A stretch of DNA of 64,000 nucleotides from positions 173,782-237,781 of the forward strand of contig NZ_JAPPSQ010000006.1 of assembly GCF_026652115.1 (NCBI RefSeq). Direction: 5' to 3'. The translations under genes and the position numbers were made by a program. This document shows positions 37,496 to 45,654 of the stretch, piece by piece. How positions within the stretch are numbered: position 1 is the stretch's first letter; every line of letters starts with the position of its first letter. The stretch comes from Algoriphagus sp. PAP.12. GTDB taxonomy: Bacteria; Bacteroidota; Bacteroidia; Cytophagales; Cyclobacteriaceae. The notes below the pieces were generated by a model, which saw only the letters and a list, made by a program, of their open reading frames with translations, searched no databases and was not told the origin of the DNA.

Positions 37496-38494
37496 TTATT
37501 TCGGGTCGTAGGCCCACTTAAGGTATACAGATCCCCAGGTAAAACCACCTCCAAACGCTGCCAAAATCAAGTTGTCTCCTTTTTTCAATTGAGACTCATA
37601 GTCCCAAAGGCAAAGAGGAATGGTAGCTGCGGTTGTATTTCCATATCTCTCGATATTCATCATTACCTTTTCAGGTCCCACATTCATTCTATTGGCGGTG
37701 GCGTCAATGATTCTTTTGTTTGCCTGATGAGGGACCAGCCAAGCTACATCATCTCCTTTCAAGCCATTTCTTTCCATTACTTCTGCGCTGACATCAGCCA
37801 TGTTAGTCACAGCAAACTTAAACACTGTGGAGCCTTCTTGGTAAGCAAAGTGCTCTCGGGCTTCTACAGTTTGATGAGTGGCAGGTTTGCGACTACCTCC
37901 GGCTTTCATATGAAGGTATGGAGCTCCTGATCCATCAGATCTTAGGATAGAATCCATGATTCCAAATTCCTCAGTGGTAGGCTCCAGCATAACTGCACCG
38001 GCACCGTCTCCAAAAAGGATACAAGTCGTTCTATCTTGATAATCTATGATGGAGGACATTTTGTCTGCCCCAATGACAATCACTTTTTTGTGAGTACCCG
38101 TTTGGATATACTGTGCACCCATTTGAAGGGCATATAAAAACCCTGAACAAGCTGCCGAGATATCAAAACTAAAGCTGTTTTTAGCTCCTACTTGATCTGC
38201 AATAATGTTTGCAGTAGCAGGGAATGGCATGTCAGGGGTAACAGTAGCGCAGATGATTAATTCTACGTCAAGAGGGTCTGTGTTGGTTTTTTTAAGCAAT
38301 CCTTTGACTGCTTCGATTCCCATAACGGAGGTTCCTTGGTTTTCTCCTTTGAGGATTCGTCTTTCCTTGATACCGGTACGCGAGGTAATCCACTCGTCGT
38401 TTGTTTCTACCAGCTTCTCAAGTTCTTTGTTGGTCAATCGGTACTCAGGAACGTATCCTTGAATCCCGGTGATCATGGCTCTGATTTGGTCCAT
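37496..38494 (-). CDS. fabH: 3-oxoacyl-ACP synthase III (FabH)
   Basis: The starter condensing enzyme of type II fatty-acid synthesis; it joins an acyl-CoA primer with malonyl-ACP. It is 332 residues. The catalytic triad is visible: Cys in [11 protein letters not shown] (about residue 115), His in [11 protein letters not shown] (about 253) and Asn in [11 protein letters not shown] (about 283). It opens the fabH-efp-accB-accC unit. An intrinsic terminator lies upstream between it and rpmF, so it must have its own promoter in the 170 bases between that terminator and the start codon. Confidence 0.97.
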   Translation of the reverse strand: MDQIRAMITGIQGYVPEYRLTNKELEKLVETNDEWITSRTGIKERRILKGENQGTSVMGIEAVKGLLKKTNTDPLDVELIICATVTPDMPFPATANIIADQVGAKNSFSFDISAACSGFLYALQMGAQYIQTGTHKKVIVIGADKMSSIIDYQDRTTCILFGDGAGAVMLEPTTEEFGIMDSILRSDGSGAPYLHMKAGGSRKPATHQTVEAREHFAYQEGSTVFKFAVTNMADVSAEVMERNGLKGDDVAWLVPHQANKRIIDATANRMNVGPEKVMMNIERYGNTTAATIPLCLWDYESQLKKGDNLILAAFGGGFTWGSVYLKWAYDPK

Positions 38495-38659
38495 TAGAAT
38501 TTGTTTAAATCAAAGACTATGAGGAAGTCTTTGCTAATCTTAGGTTGATAGGTTTCACTAAGGAAGGTCAAAAATATTACAATTGCTTCTTACTGCCAAA
38601 ATTAATCGGACTATCAATTGCTAAGTTACTGAATCCATGAGGATTGTAATTGCCTGTAA

Positions 38660-38693
38660 AAGAAAAATCCATTCCTGAAGGGGAATGGATTTC
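38660..38693 (-). terminator. Intrinsic terminator downstream of rpmF
   Basis: A perfect 11-bp stem (38666-38676 with 38683-38693, loop of six bases) is followed on the minus strand by TTCTTTTA. It lies 21 bases past the rpmF stop and separates DUF177-rpmF from fabH. Confidence 0.8.
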
Positions 38694-38714
38694 TAATATT
38701 TGGAAAGAATTGGA

Positions 38715-38906
38715 TTAAGCCAATACTTCTTTTTCGATGATTACTTGTCCTTTGTAGTACAATTTACCGTCCAACCAGAAAGCTCTGTGAGGAAGGTGCA
38801 TTTCGCCAGTAGTTGGACATTTAGCCAAACCAGGAGCCTCCAATTTGTAATGAGTTCTTCTCTTATCTCTTCTGGTTTTCGAAATTTTGCGTTTAGGATG
38901 TGCCAT
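38715..38906 (-). CDS. rpmF: 50S ribosomal protein L32
   Basis: A small basic ribosomal protein, 63 residues, with the conserved start [20 protein letters not shown]. Only one Cys is present ([15 protein letters not shown]), so this is the zinc-free form without the paired CxxC motifs. It lies 26 bases after the DUF177 gene, the arrangement seen in most bacteria, and a terminator follows directly. Confidence 0.97.
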   Translation of the reverse strand: MAHPKRKISKTRRDKRRTHYKLEAPGLAKCPTTGEMHLPHRAFWLDGKLYYKGQVIIEKEVLA

Positions 38907-38932
38907 TTTATTCGTGGTTTATGATTTCTCTT

Positions 38933-39499
38933 TTATTTTTTTAAGTTTTTCAGCATTTCCCATCTGGGATCTACCGGTTGATCTTCTTCTTCCTCTCCTT
39001 CTTCTGAATCTTCCCAATCTGCTTCACCTTCTCCATCTATATATACATAAAGACCTTCAGCTTCCACTTCTTCATCATCCAGTTCATTTCTATGATCCGG
39101 ATGGATTTTCTTGGCAGGAAGTGCCAAAAGAATGAATTCATAGATTAACTGGGCTACATTGATACTCGGAGTGTCCCTCGTGATCATGTAGATGTTTTCG
39201 TCAATCTCTTTTTCTTCAGAACCGTATTTGAAAATGATTTCTTCCTGAATATCCAGATCTTGGTCAAACTCCTCCAGACTTCGGTCACAGGTCAATCTTA
39301 CTTTTCCTGCGATAAGAAATTCCATTTCTATCAAATTGGCTCCTTTGTGCATCAAGACCCGTGCGGTCATGTCGCCTTTTTGGACCAAGTCATTATCCTC
39401 AAATTGGGAGAAGAACTGATCATCAATCTGAAAATCAATTTCGTGACTTCCCTCTTTGAACTTAATTACCTCAATATCAAAGCTTCTCAAGAATTTCAC
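38933..39499 (-). CDS. DUF177 (YceD) family protein
   Basis: A 188-residue cytoplasmic protein of the YceD/DUF177 family, coupled to rpmF across bacteria and linked to 23S rRNA processing or ribosome assembly in some of them. The central IAGKVRLTCDRSLEEFDQDLD segment is the family core. Of the conserved Cys residues only one remains. The C-terminus is strongly acidic (DSEEGEEEEDQPVDPRWEMLKNL). A good -7 box lies 26 bases upstream, so this is the first gene of a two-gene unit with rpmF. Confidence 0.9.
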   Translation of the reverse strand: MKFLRSFDIEVIKFKEGSHEIDFQIDDQFFSQFEDNDLVQKGDMTARVLMHKGANLIEMEFLIAGKVRLTCDRSLEEFDQDLDIQEEIIFKYGSEEKEIDENIYMITRDTPSINVAQLIYEFILLALPAKKIHPDHRNELDDEEVEAEGLYVYIDGEGEADWEDSEEGEEEEDQPVDPRWEMLKNLKK

Positions 39500-39524
39500 G
39501 ATTCCTCCTTCCGATTTAAGACCG

Positions 39525-39532
39525 CAAAAATA
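39525..39532 (-). promoter_or_regulatory. -7 element of the DUF177-rpmF promoter
   Basis: On the minus strand this reads TATTTTTG, an exact TAnnTTTG match, 26 bases before the DUF177 start. No clear -33 element is seen. Confidence 0.55.
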
Positions 39533-39593
39533 GACATTATTTTATTTTTTTAATAATCCTAGGGAAAATATTATTTGGTTTTTGCTCAAGATT

Positions 39594-40616
39594 TTAAGCT
39601 TCCTCCAAAAGGGATTCCTTGTATTGAACGATATCTGCTGCCAAAAAGATCGCAGCTCTCATAGATCCCTCATCTGCAAGACCTTTTCCAGCGATATTAT
39701 AGGCTGTTCCATGATCTGGGGAGGTTCTGATAACAGGAAGGCCAGCTGTGAAGTTCACTCCATTACTAAATGCGATAGATTTGAAAGGAATCAATCCCTG
39801 ATCGTGATACATGGCCAAGATTCCGTCAAATTTGGTTTGATGCATCATTCCAAAGAAGCCATCGGACGGATAGGGGCCAAAGACCATTTTATTTTGATCT
39901 TTCAGCTCATTGATGGCTGGACGGATGATTTCTTCTTCTTCCTTTCCCAACAATCCATCTTCACCAGCATGAGGGTTTAGTCCCAAGATGGCAATTCTTG
40001 GCTTAGATATTCCAAAGTCATTTTCCAGACTAGCCAACATCATATTAGCTTTCTCCTTGATTTTTTCTTTGGTCACTGCTGAGGAAACTTGAGAAAGCGG
40101 AATATGTCCAGTCACCAAGCCAACTCTCAATTGCTCGGCGACCATAAACATCAGGCTGTTTTTGGCTCCAACTGATTCGGTAATGAATTCGGTATGTCCC
40201 ACAAACTTGAATTCCTCAGAATTGATGTTGTTTTTATTCACTGGTGCTGTTACCAAAGCCTGAATTTTACCGGATTTCAGGTCTTCAACTGCCATTTTCA
40301 GGGAGTCTAGAGCTAATTTACCAGCTTCATGAGTTTCCACTCCGGGAATAATTTCAGGGCATTCCTCAACCGCATTGATCACATTGATTCTTTTGTATTG
40401 GATTTCTTCCAGACTCCTAATCTGAAGAAAATTGAAATCCTCCATATTCAACTGCTTTCTGTAAAAGCTCAATGCTTTTCCATGACCATAGATCAGGGGA
40501 GTGAAGTTTTTATGAGATCTGTTGTCCAAAAGCGCCTTCATAATGACTTCCGCTCCGACGCCGTTTACATCTCCGATACTGATCCCAATGATGGGTTTTG
40601 AATTTCTTGTGCTCAT
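39594..40616 (-). CDS. pdxA: 4-hydroxythreonine-4-phosphate dehydrogenase
   Basis: An NAD-dependent enzyme of the DXP-dependent pyridoxal phosphate pathway; it oxidises 4-phosphohydroxy-threonine. It is 340 residues. The three metal-binding His residues are in FVGHTEFI, LNPHAGEDG and MYHDQGLIPFK. The N-terminal ISIGDVNGVGAEV loop and the C-terminal RTSPDHGTAYNIAG are typical. It is upstream of DUF177 on the same strand but separated by 94 bases that contain a promoter. Divergent from ksgA, a pairing also seen in other bacteria. Confidence 0.97.
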   Translation of the reverse strand: MSTRNSKPIIGISIGDVNGVGAEVIMKALLDNRSHKNFTPLIYGHGKALSFYRKQLNMEDFNFLQIRSLEEIQYKRINVINAVEECPEIIPGVETHEAGKLALDSLKMAVEDLKSGKIQALVTAPVNKNNINSEEFKFVGHTEFITESVGAKNSLMFMVAEQLRVGLVTGHIPLSQVSSAVTKEKIKEKANMMLASLENDFGISKPRIAILGLNPHAGEDGLLGKEEEEIIRPAINELKDQNKMVFGPYPSDGFFGMMHQTKFDGILAMYHDQGLIPFKSIAFSNGVNFTAGLPVIRTSPDHGTAYNIAGKGLADEGSMRAAIFLAADIVQYKESLLEEA

Positions 40617-40718
40617 AAAAACAAAGATTTAAAAAGAGGGCCCTCGTTTGGTCTTAGGCCTTTAGGAATATTGTCTTAATTTTAGGCGCAAGTTATAAAA
40701 AATAATCTGAGCTATTCG

Positions 40719-41504
40719 ATGCAAAACGTCAGACCCAAAAAACATCTGGGACAACATTTTTTGACTGATTTGAGTATTGCCGAGCGGATAGCTCAGGCAG
40801 TAAAAGGTCATGGAGGGATAGATTGTGTTCTGGAAATCGGACCCGGTATGGGTGTTCTCACGGATTTTCTATTGAAAAACCCAATGGAACTTTATCTCAT
40901 TGATATTGATTCTGAGTCCATAGCCTATCTAAATCAAAAATACCCCCAGCTCAAAGAAAAGATCATTGAAGGGGATTATTTGAAAGAGGATTTTTCCTCT
41001 GTTTTGCCTGATAAATACGCCATTGCAGGTAATTTTCCTTACAATATTTCATCTCAAATTTTCTTCCGTGTGTTGGATGAAAGAGATAAAGTCACTGAGG
41101 TAGTTTGTATGCTTCAAAAGGAAGTAGCGGAAAGAATTGCCTCTCCAAAGGGAAGTAAAGCCTATGGGATTTTATCCGTTTTACTTCAGGCGTATTATGA
41201 TATTGAATATCTGTTTACCGTACCTCCGGGAGTGTTTAATCCTCCTCCAAAGGTCAACTCAGGCGTTATTCGCTTGATAAGAAATGAAACCGAAAAGCTG
41301 GATTGCAAGGAGAAATTATTTTTCCAGGTAGTAAAGGCCGGCTTTGGAAATAGAAGAAAGACTTTGCGTAATTCGCTCAAATCTTTTCAATTGCCCGAAG
41401 ATTTGAAAAGTCATCCTCTTTTGGATAAACGTGCGGAACAATTGGATGTGGCTGATTTTGTTTTTTTAACCCAACAAATCGAAGCTTCTCGTGGAAATCA
41501 TTAA
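40719..41504 (+). CDS. ksgA: 16S rRNA dimethyladenosine transferase
   Basis: This enzyme dimethylates two adjacent adenines in helix 45 of 16S rRNA late in 30S assembly. It is 261 residues. The KKHLGQHFLTD start, the SAM loop (VLEIGPGMGVLT near residue 40), the NFPYNIS catalytic motif near residue 106 and the RRKTLRN segment near residue 215 are all present. Its end overlaps the GTG start of mgtE by 14 bases, so the two are coupled. Confidence 0.97.
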   Translation: MQNVRPKKHLGQHFLTDLSIAERIAQAVKGHGGIDCVLEIGPGMGVLTDFLLKNPMELYLIDIDSESIAYLNQKYPQLKEKIIEGDYLKEDFSSVLPDKYAIAGNFPYNISSQIFFRVLDERDKVTEVVCMLQKEVAERIASPKGSKAYGILSVLLQAYYDIEYLFTVPPGVFNPPPKVNSGVIRLIRNETEKLDCKEKLFFQVVKAGFGNRRKTLRNSLKSFQLPEDLKSHPLLDKRAEQLDVADFVFLTQQIEASRGNH

Positions 41505-42858
41505 GCAATTTGAACTTTCGAAAGAATACTTAGAAAGCCTACAGCAGGCGATCGAGTCTCAGGATCTTGATTTTATTCAGGAATCCCTGGACGGGGTCAA
41601 TGTGGCTGATATTGCTGCTGTGCTGGATGAGCTTTCGATGGAAGAATCCATCTATGTGCTCCGGGCATTGCCTCAACAAACGGCTGCAGATATTCTTATC
41701 GAGTTGGATGATAATACCCTTTTTAGGGTGTTAAAAGAATTTTCGGAGCCTGAAATCGCCTCATACATCGAGTTGATGGACTCCGATGATGGAGCTGATA
41801 TGCTCAAGCTTTTAGGGGAAAGAGAGCGGGAAGAAGTAATTTCTCACTTTCAGGATAAACTGAAGTCTGAGCAGGTTTTAGACCTCTTACGCTATGAAGA
41901 GGATACAGCGGGTGGTATCATGGCCAAGGAATTTATCCGGGCCAATAAAAACTGGAATGTAATCCAGACCATCAATGAGATCAGAAGACAAGCCGAAAAT
42001 GTAGAGAAGATCTTTTCTATTTACGTTGTAAACAATCGCCAACAGCTACTTGGAAGAGTTTCATTGAAAAGGATAATCCTGGCTGGAGAAAATACCAAGA
42101 TTGAGGATATCTATGAAGAAGAGGTTATTTCCGTTCCAACTTATATGGATCAAGAGGAAGTGGCTTCTATCATGCGAAAGTATGACTTGGAATCCGTGCC
42201 TGTAATCAATGCCAAGAACAAGTTGGTAGGGAGAATTACTGTGGATGATATCTTGGACGTAGTTCAGGAAGAAGCAGATGAGGATATCCAGGCAATGGCC
42301 GGTATCTCCGGAGATATTGAGGAGTCCGATTCGATATTTATGATCACCAAAGCAAGACTTCCCTGGCTGTTGATTGGAGTAATGGGAGGATTGATGGGGG
42401 CTAAGATCATTGGTTTCTTCGAAGACGGGCTTAATAAATACTTGGCTTTGGCTTCTTTTATCCCATTGGTTGCTGCAACTGGTGGAAATGTAGGAATCCA
42501 GGCCAGTTCGCTGATTGTACAGTCTTTGGCCACCAAATCCGTATTCGATGATACACCATTTCAACGTTTCTTCAAAGGCTTGATGATTGCCTTAATCAAT
42601 GGAGTCGTTCTGGGAGCCTTTGTATTCTTAGTGGTTGTCTTCCTATATGGTTTTGATCCGATCTTTGGAGTCACTGTAGGAGTTGCTTTGTTTTGTGTGG
42701 TTCTGTTGGCCTCTTTTATGGGGACTGTAACTCCTTTGGTATTGAATCGTTTCGGAATCAATCCCGCTATTGCCTCGGGGCCATTTATCACCACTACCAA
42801 TGACTTGTTAGGGCTTGCTGTTTATTTTGGCGTAGCTATGCTTTTATTGAATTTATAA
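41491..42858 (+). CDS. mgtE: Magnesium transporter MgtE
   Basis: A Mg2+ channel of the inner membrane, 455 residues. The cytoplasmic N domain (about residues 20-135, LPQQTAADILIELDD) is followed by two CBS domains (about 135-260) that sense Mg2+, then a plug helix and five membrane helices (about 285-455), including the conserved AATGGNVGIQASSL pore segment. Translation starts at GTG inside ksgA. The dehydrogenase gene follows after four bases. Confidence 0.96.
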   Translation: MEIIKQFELSKEYLESLQQAIESQDLDFIQESLDGVNVADIAAVLDELSMEESIYVLRALPQQTAADILIELDDNTLFRVLKEFSEPEIASYIELMDSDDGADMLKLLGEREREEVISHFQDKLKSEQVLDLLRYEEDTAGGIMAKEFIRANKNWNVIQTINEIRRQAENVEKIFSIYVVNNRQQLLGRVSLKRIILAGENTKIEDIYEEEVISVPTYMDQEEVASIMRKYDLESVPVINAKNKLVGRITVDDILDVVQEEADEDIQAMAGISGDIEESDSIFMITKARLPWLLIGVMGGLMGAKIIGFFEDGLNKYLALASFIPLVAATGGNVGIQASSLIVQSLATKSVFDDTPFQRFFKGLMIALINGVVLGAFVFLVVVFLYGFDPIFGVTVGVALFCVVLLASFMGTVTPLVLNRFGINPAIASGPFITTTNDLLGLAVYFGVAMLLLNL

Positions 42859-42862
42859 TAGA

Positions 42863-43792
42863 ATGAACATACTGATCATAGATGAAATGCATCCCAGCAT
42901 CATCGAACTGCTGGAGAAAGACGGGCATACCGTTCACTATGAACCTAAAATTTCTCGCTCTGAGATTATGGGAAAAGTCCATGAATATCATGGCTTGGTG
43001 ATCCGTTCCAAAACACCAATGGATCGTGAGCTGTTGGAAAAGGCGAGTCAATTGCAATTTATCGCCAGAGCCGGTGCCGGATTGGATAAAATTGATCTAG
43101 ATTACTTAGTAGAAAGAGGAATTAAGCTTTTCCATGCCGCAAAAGGTAATAGAGATGCCGTGGCAGAACATGCTGTAGGAGGGCTTTTGGCTTTGTTCAA
43201 TCATGTGATCAAAGCCGATGCTGAGGTAAGAAAAGGAATCTGGGATAGGGAAGGAAATAGAGGTCATGAGCTCAAAGGGAAGACTGTTGGGATCATGGGC
43301 TATGGAAATATGGGTAAATCCTTTGCAAAACGCATGTCAGGCTTTGGAGTTTGTGTGATGGCCTATGACAAGTACAAGAGAGAATTTGAAGACGATAATG
43401 TCCAAGAAGTCATTTGGGAAAAGGTGAAAGCGGAGGCTGATGTTTTGAGCATCCATGTTCCATTGACCCCTGAAACCAAAGGGTTCTTTACCTTCGAAGA
43501 GCTGGAAAGCTTTGCCAAACCATTTTGGTTGATCAATACCGCAAGGGGAGAAGTGATCAGTTTTGAGACTTTGAATCGAGCTTTGGATGCGGGGATTCTA
43601 AGAGGAGCAGTCTTGGATGTGCTGGAAAATGAGAAGTTCAAGAAGTTTTCACCTGAGCAAAAAGAGGAGTTTGAAAAGCTTGCCAAAAGGGATAATGTCA
43701 TTTTTAGTCCGCATGTAGCAGGATGGACTTTTGAGTCCTATGAGAAGATCAACCAAGTCCTTGTAAAGAGAATCAAAAAAGCATTCAAATAA
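42863..43792 (+). CDS. D-2-hydroxyacid dehydrogenase, phosphoglycerate dehydrogenase-like
   Basis: An NAD-dependent dehydrogenase, 309 residues, of the D-isomer-specific family. The NAD loop GIMGYGNMGKSFAKRM is at about residues 145-160. The catalytic Arg is in NTARGEV and the catalytic His284 in SPHVAGW. There is no C-terminal ACT domain, so it is a short form; the substrate may be 3-phosphoglycerate or another 2-oxo acid. It follows mgtE by four bases and is closed by a hairpin with a T run. Confidence 0.9.
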   Translation: MNILIIDEMHPSIIELLEKDGHTVHYEPKISRSEIMGKVHEYHGLVIRSKTPMDRELLEKASQLQFIARAGAGLDKIDLDYLVERGIKLFHAAKGNRDAVAEHAVGGLLALFNHVIKADAEVRKGIWDREGNRGHELKGKTVGIMGYGNMGKSFAKRMSGFGVCVMAYDKYKREFEDDNVQEVIWEKVKAEADVLSIHVPLTPETKGFFTFEELESFAKPFWLINTARGEVISFETLNRALDAGILRGAVLDVLENEKFKKFSPEQKEEFEKLAKRDNVIFSPHVAGWTFESYEKINQVLVKRIKKAFK

Positions 43793-43812
43793 AGATTTGC
43801 AAAGTCTTCAAT

Positions 43813-43837
43813 ATCATTGAAAAATGATGGCTTTTTT
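43813..43837 (+). terminator. Weak terminator after the dehydrogenase gene
   Basis: A 6-bp stem (ATCATT at 43813-43818 with 43823-43828, loop GAAA) is followed by GGC and six T. The stem is short, so confidence is limited. Confidence 0.5.
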
Positions 43838-43866
43838 GCTTTGTGAATGGATAATTGCTATTTTTG
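43835..43866 (+). promoter_or_regulatory. Promoter of greA
   Basis: TATTTTTG at 43859-43866 matches TAnnTTTG exactly. TTTG at 43835-43838, 20 bases upstream, fits the -33 element. Transcription would start near 43873, about 80 bases before the greA start codon. Confidence 0.65.
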
Positions 43867-43892
43867 CCTAACAAATACAAGCAAGAGAAAAG

Positions 43893-43930
43893 GTAACGGT
43901 CCCATTCATGCGACCGTTACTTTGTTTTTT
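43893..43930 (+). terminator. Terminator-like hairpin in the greA leader
   Basis: A perfect 9-bp stem (GTAACGGTC at 43893-43901 with GACCGTTAC at 43912-43920) is followed by TTTGTTTTTTG. It lies after the greA promoter and before the greA start, so it would end most transcripts as a short RNA of about 55 bases. E. coli greA has a comparable leader terminator (GraL). Confidence 0.7.
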
Positions 43931-43952
43931 GTACCTACTAACAAACATAATT

Positions 43953-44426
43953 ATGTCAAAAGTACAATACTACACTGAGGAGGGCCTGAAGAAGCTGAAA
44001 GATGAACTTCACGAGATGAAGACAAAGGGTAGATCGGATATTGCTAAGCAGATTGCGGAGGCAAGGGACAAGGGAGACTTGTCAGAAAATGCCGAATATG
44101 ATGCTGCCAAAGACGCTCAAGGGCTTTTGGAGTTGAAGATTGCCAAGTTGGAAGCTGTAGTAGGGAATGCACGTGTACTGGACAATTCTCAGTTGGATCA
44201 ATCCAAAGTGGGGATTTTGAGTACTGTGAAAATCAAAAATGTTAAAAATGGGATGACCGTAGCTTATACTTTGGTTTCTGAAGAAGAGGCTGATTTGAAA
44301 GCAGGAAAAATCTCTTTGGCTTCTCCATTTGGTAAAGGGCTAGTAGGAAAAGTTGTCGGTGAAATTGCCGAAATCAATGCCCCTGCAGGGAAGCTTCAGT
44401 TTGAGATTCTAGAAATCTCTTACTAA
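43953..44426 (+). CDS. greA: Transcription elongation factor GreA
   Basis: GreA rescues backtracked RNA polymerase by stimulating transcript cleavage. It is 157 residues from the ATG giving MSKVQYYTEEG. An upstream ATG at 43908 lies inside the leader hairpin and is not the start. The coiled-coil with its acidic tip (DKGDLSENAEYDAAKD near residue 40) and the C-terminal FKBP-like domain (SPFGKGLVGKVVGE) are complete. The leader holds a terminator hairpin that may make expression depend on anti-termination or read-through. Confidence 0.97.
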   Translation: MSKVQYYTEEGLKKLKDELHEMKTKGRSDIAKQIAEARDKGDLSENAEYDAAKDAQGLLELKIAKLEAVVGNARVLDNSQLDQSKVGILSTVKIKNVKNGMTVAYTLVSEEEADLKAGKISLASPFGKGLVGKVVGEIAEINAPAGKLQFEILEISY

Positions 44427-44446
44427 TTCATATTTACTTCTTTTTG

Positions 44447-44478
44447 AATCCCGGTTTTCGCCGGGATTTTTTTATTTT
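44447..44478 (+). terminator. Intrinsic terminator after greA
   Basis: A perfect 8-bp GC-rich stem (44447-44454 with 44461-44468) is followed by T6-A-T4. The HIT gene start lies nine bases past it. Confidence 0.9.
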
Positions 44479-44486
44479 CGGGCATT

Positions 44487-44879
44487 ATGGCAAGCATCTT
44501 TACAAAAATCATCAACAGAGAAATCCCTGCTCATATCGTGGCAGAGGATGAGAATTACATCGCATTTTTAGATATCATGCCTTTGGTAAAGGGGCATGTG
44601 TTAGTAGTGCCCAAACAAGAGGTAGATTATATTTTTGATCTTGATCCTGAATTGCTTGCGGGATTAACGGTTTTCTCTCAAAAAGTAGCCAAAGCCATCG
44701 ATAAGACGATCAAATGCACCAGAGTAGGAGTGGCAGTTATCGGTTTGGAAGTCCCTCATGTGCATGTTCATTTGGTGCCGTTGAGAACGATGGATGATAT
44801 CAATTTTACACGACCTAAGTTGAAGTTGACCAATGAGGAGCTGGCAGAAATAGCGGAAACGATTAAGGGAGGATTTTAA
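44487..44879 (+). CDS. HIT family nucleotide hydrolase
   Basis: A histidine triad protein of 130 residues, related to Hint/adenosine-5'-phosphoramidate hydrolases. The triad reads PHVHVHLVPL near residues 90-99. The EDENYIAFLDIMPLVKGHVLVVPK segment is the nucleotide-binding half. The cellular substrate is not known. A TATTTTCG box at 44473-44480 within the greA terminator resembles a -7 element and would give a near-leaderless mRNA. A long symmetrical terminator follows the gene. Confidence 0.93.
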   Translation: MASIFTKIINREIPAHIVAEDENYIAFLDIMPLVKGHVLVVPKQEVDYIFDLDPELLAGLTVFSQKVAKAIDKTIKCTRVGVAVIGLEVPHVHVHLVPLRTMDDINFTRPKLKLTNEELAEIAETIKGGF

Positions 44880-44930
44880 TTAGAATCAAGGACCAAGAGT
44901 CGAGAAACAAGAGTTAAGAATTTGAGAATA

Positions 44931-44967
44931 AAAAAATCCGGAACTGATTATTAGCTCCGGATTTTTT
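44931..44967. terminator. Bidirectional terminator
   Basis: A perfect 12-bp stem (44931-44942 with 44956-44967) has A6 on one side and T6 on the other, so it works for both the HIT gene and the convergent membrane-protein gene. Confidence 0.88.
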
Positions 44968-44991
44968 GGTTCAATGTGATTTATGGGAGGC

Positions 44992-45426
44992 TTAGCCTAA
45001 CCAATTTCCCCACGGAATTCTGCTTAAGATCAAAATCAATCCGATCGCATACATCATATAAATTGATCTGAATTTAGCTTTGGAAGTAGATAGTTTCTTT
45101 GCTCTGCTGTAGCCGATGGTGATTACCGCAATGGCAATGATATTGATCAATGGATGCTCCAAAGCAGTTAGTCTTGCAATAGGATCAGACATCGCACCAC
45201 CACCTTGCAATAGGCTCAAACCAATTGGGCTGAGGAAATATAGGATCAATCCTACCAATAACTGAACGTGGGATAGAATGAATGCGATCAAGGCAATTTT
45301 TCTATCTTTCTCAGTGAACTCTTTTCCACTCAATGAGCCGATTAGCATCAAAACGATAACGATGATCAATGCGATCAAAACCAGATAGGCAAGGCCAGAG
45401 TGTAAATGTTGGATTCCAGTATACAT
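44992..45426 (-). CDS. Small four-helix membrane protein
   Basis: A 144-residue inner-membrane protein with four predicted helices (about residues 10-32, 44-68, 85-108 and 120-138). Histidines at conserved-looking places (GIQHLHSGLAYL, LSHVQLLVG, ALEHPLIN) and the small size recall cytochrome b-like proteins of Bacteroidetes, but no haem motif is decisive. The function is unknown. The gene is isolated. Its 228-base upstream spacer (45427-45654) shows no feature I can recognise. Confidence 0.7.
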   Translation of the reverse strand: MYTGIQHLHSGLAYLVLIALIIVIVLMLIGSLSGKEFTEKDRKIALIAFILSHVQLLVGLILYFLSPIGLSLLQGGGAMSDPIARLTALEHPLINIIAIAVITIGYSRAKKLSTSKAKFRSIYMMYAIGLILILSRIPWGNWLG

Positions 45427-45654
45427 AGTGTTGTAAGTTTACAGGGTGAAAATACTCCAAAAGACTTGATCCACCTTGGAAAATTAATTGATTTTTCACC
45501 TGGATTTTGCATTAGGTTTCGTTACAGGGGCTTTAATTGCAAGAAAATCAGATTGTTTGGAGAATAAAGCATAGCACCGCACTGTTGAATTCGAAAATTT
45601 CTGATTTTAAAGCAATTTAAGTCCTTTGTAGATTAACTAATGCAACTTTCAGGT

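Noticed and set aside
42061..42564. Open frame opposite mgtE (167 residues)
   Set aside because: Antisense shadow of mgtE with no recognisable sequence features.
43908..43952. Upstream ATG for greA
   Set aside because: It lies inside the leader hairpin and would add 15 residues not found in GreA proteins.
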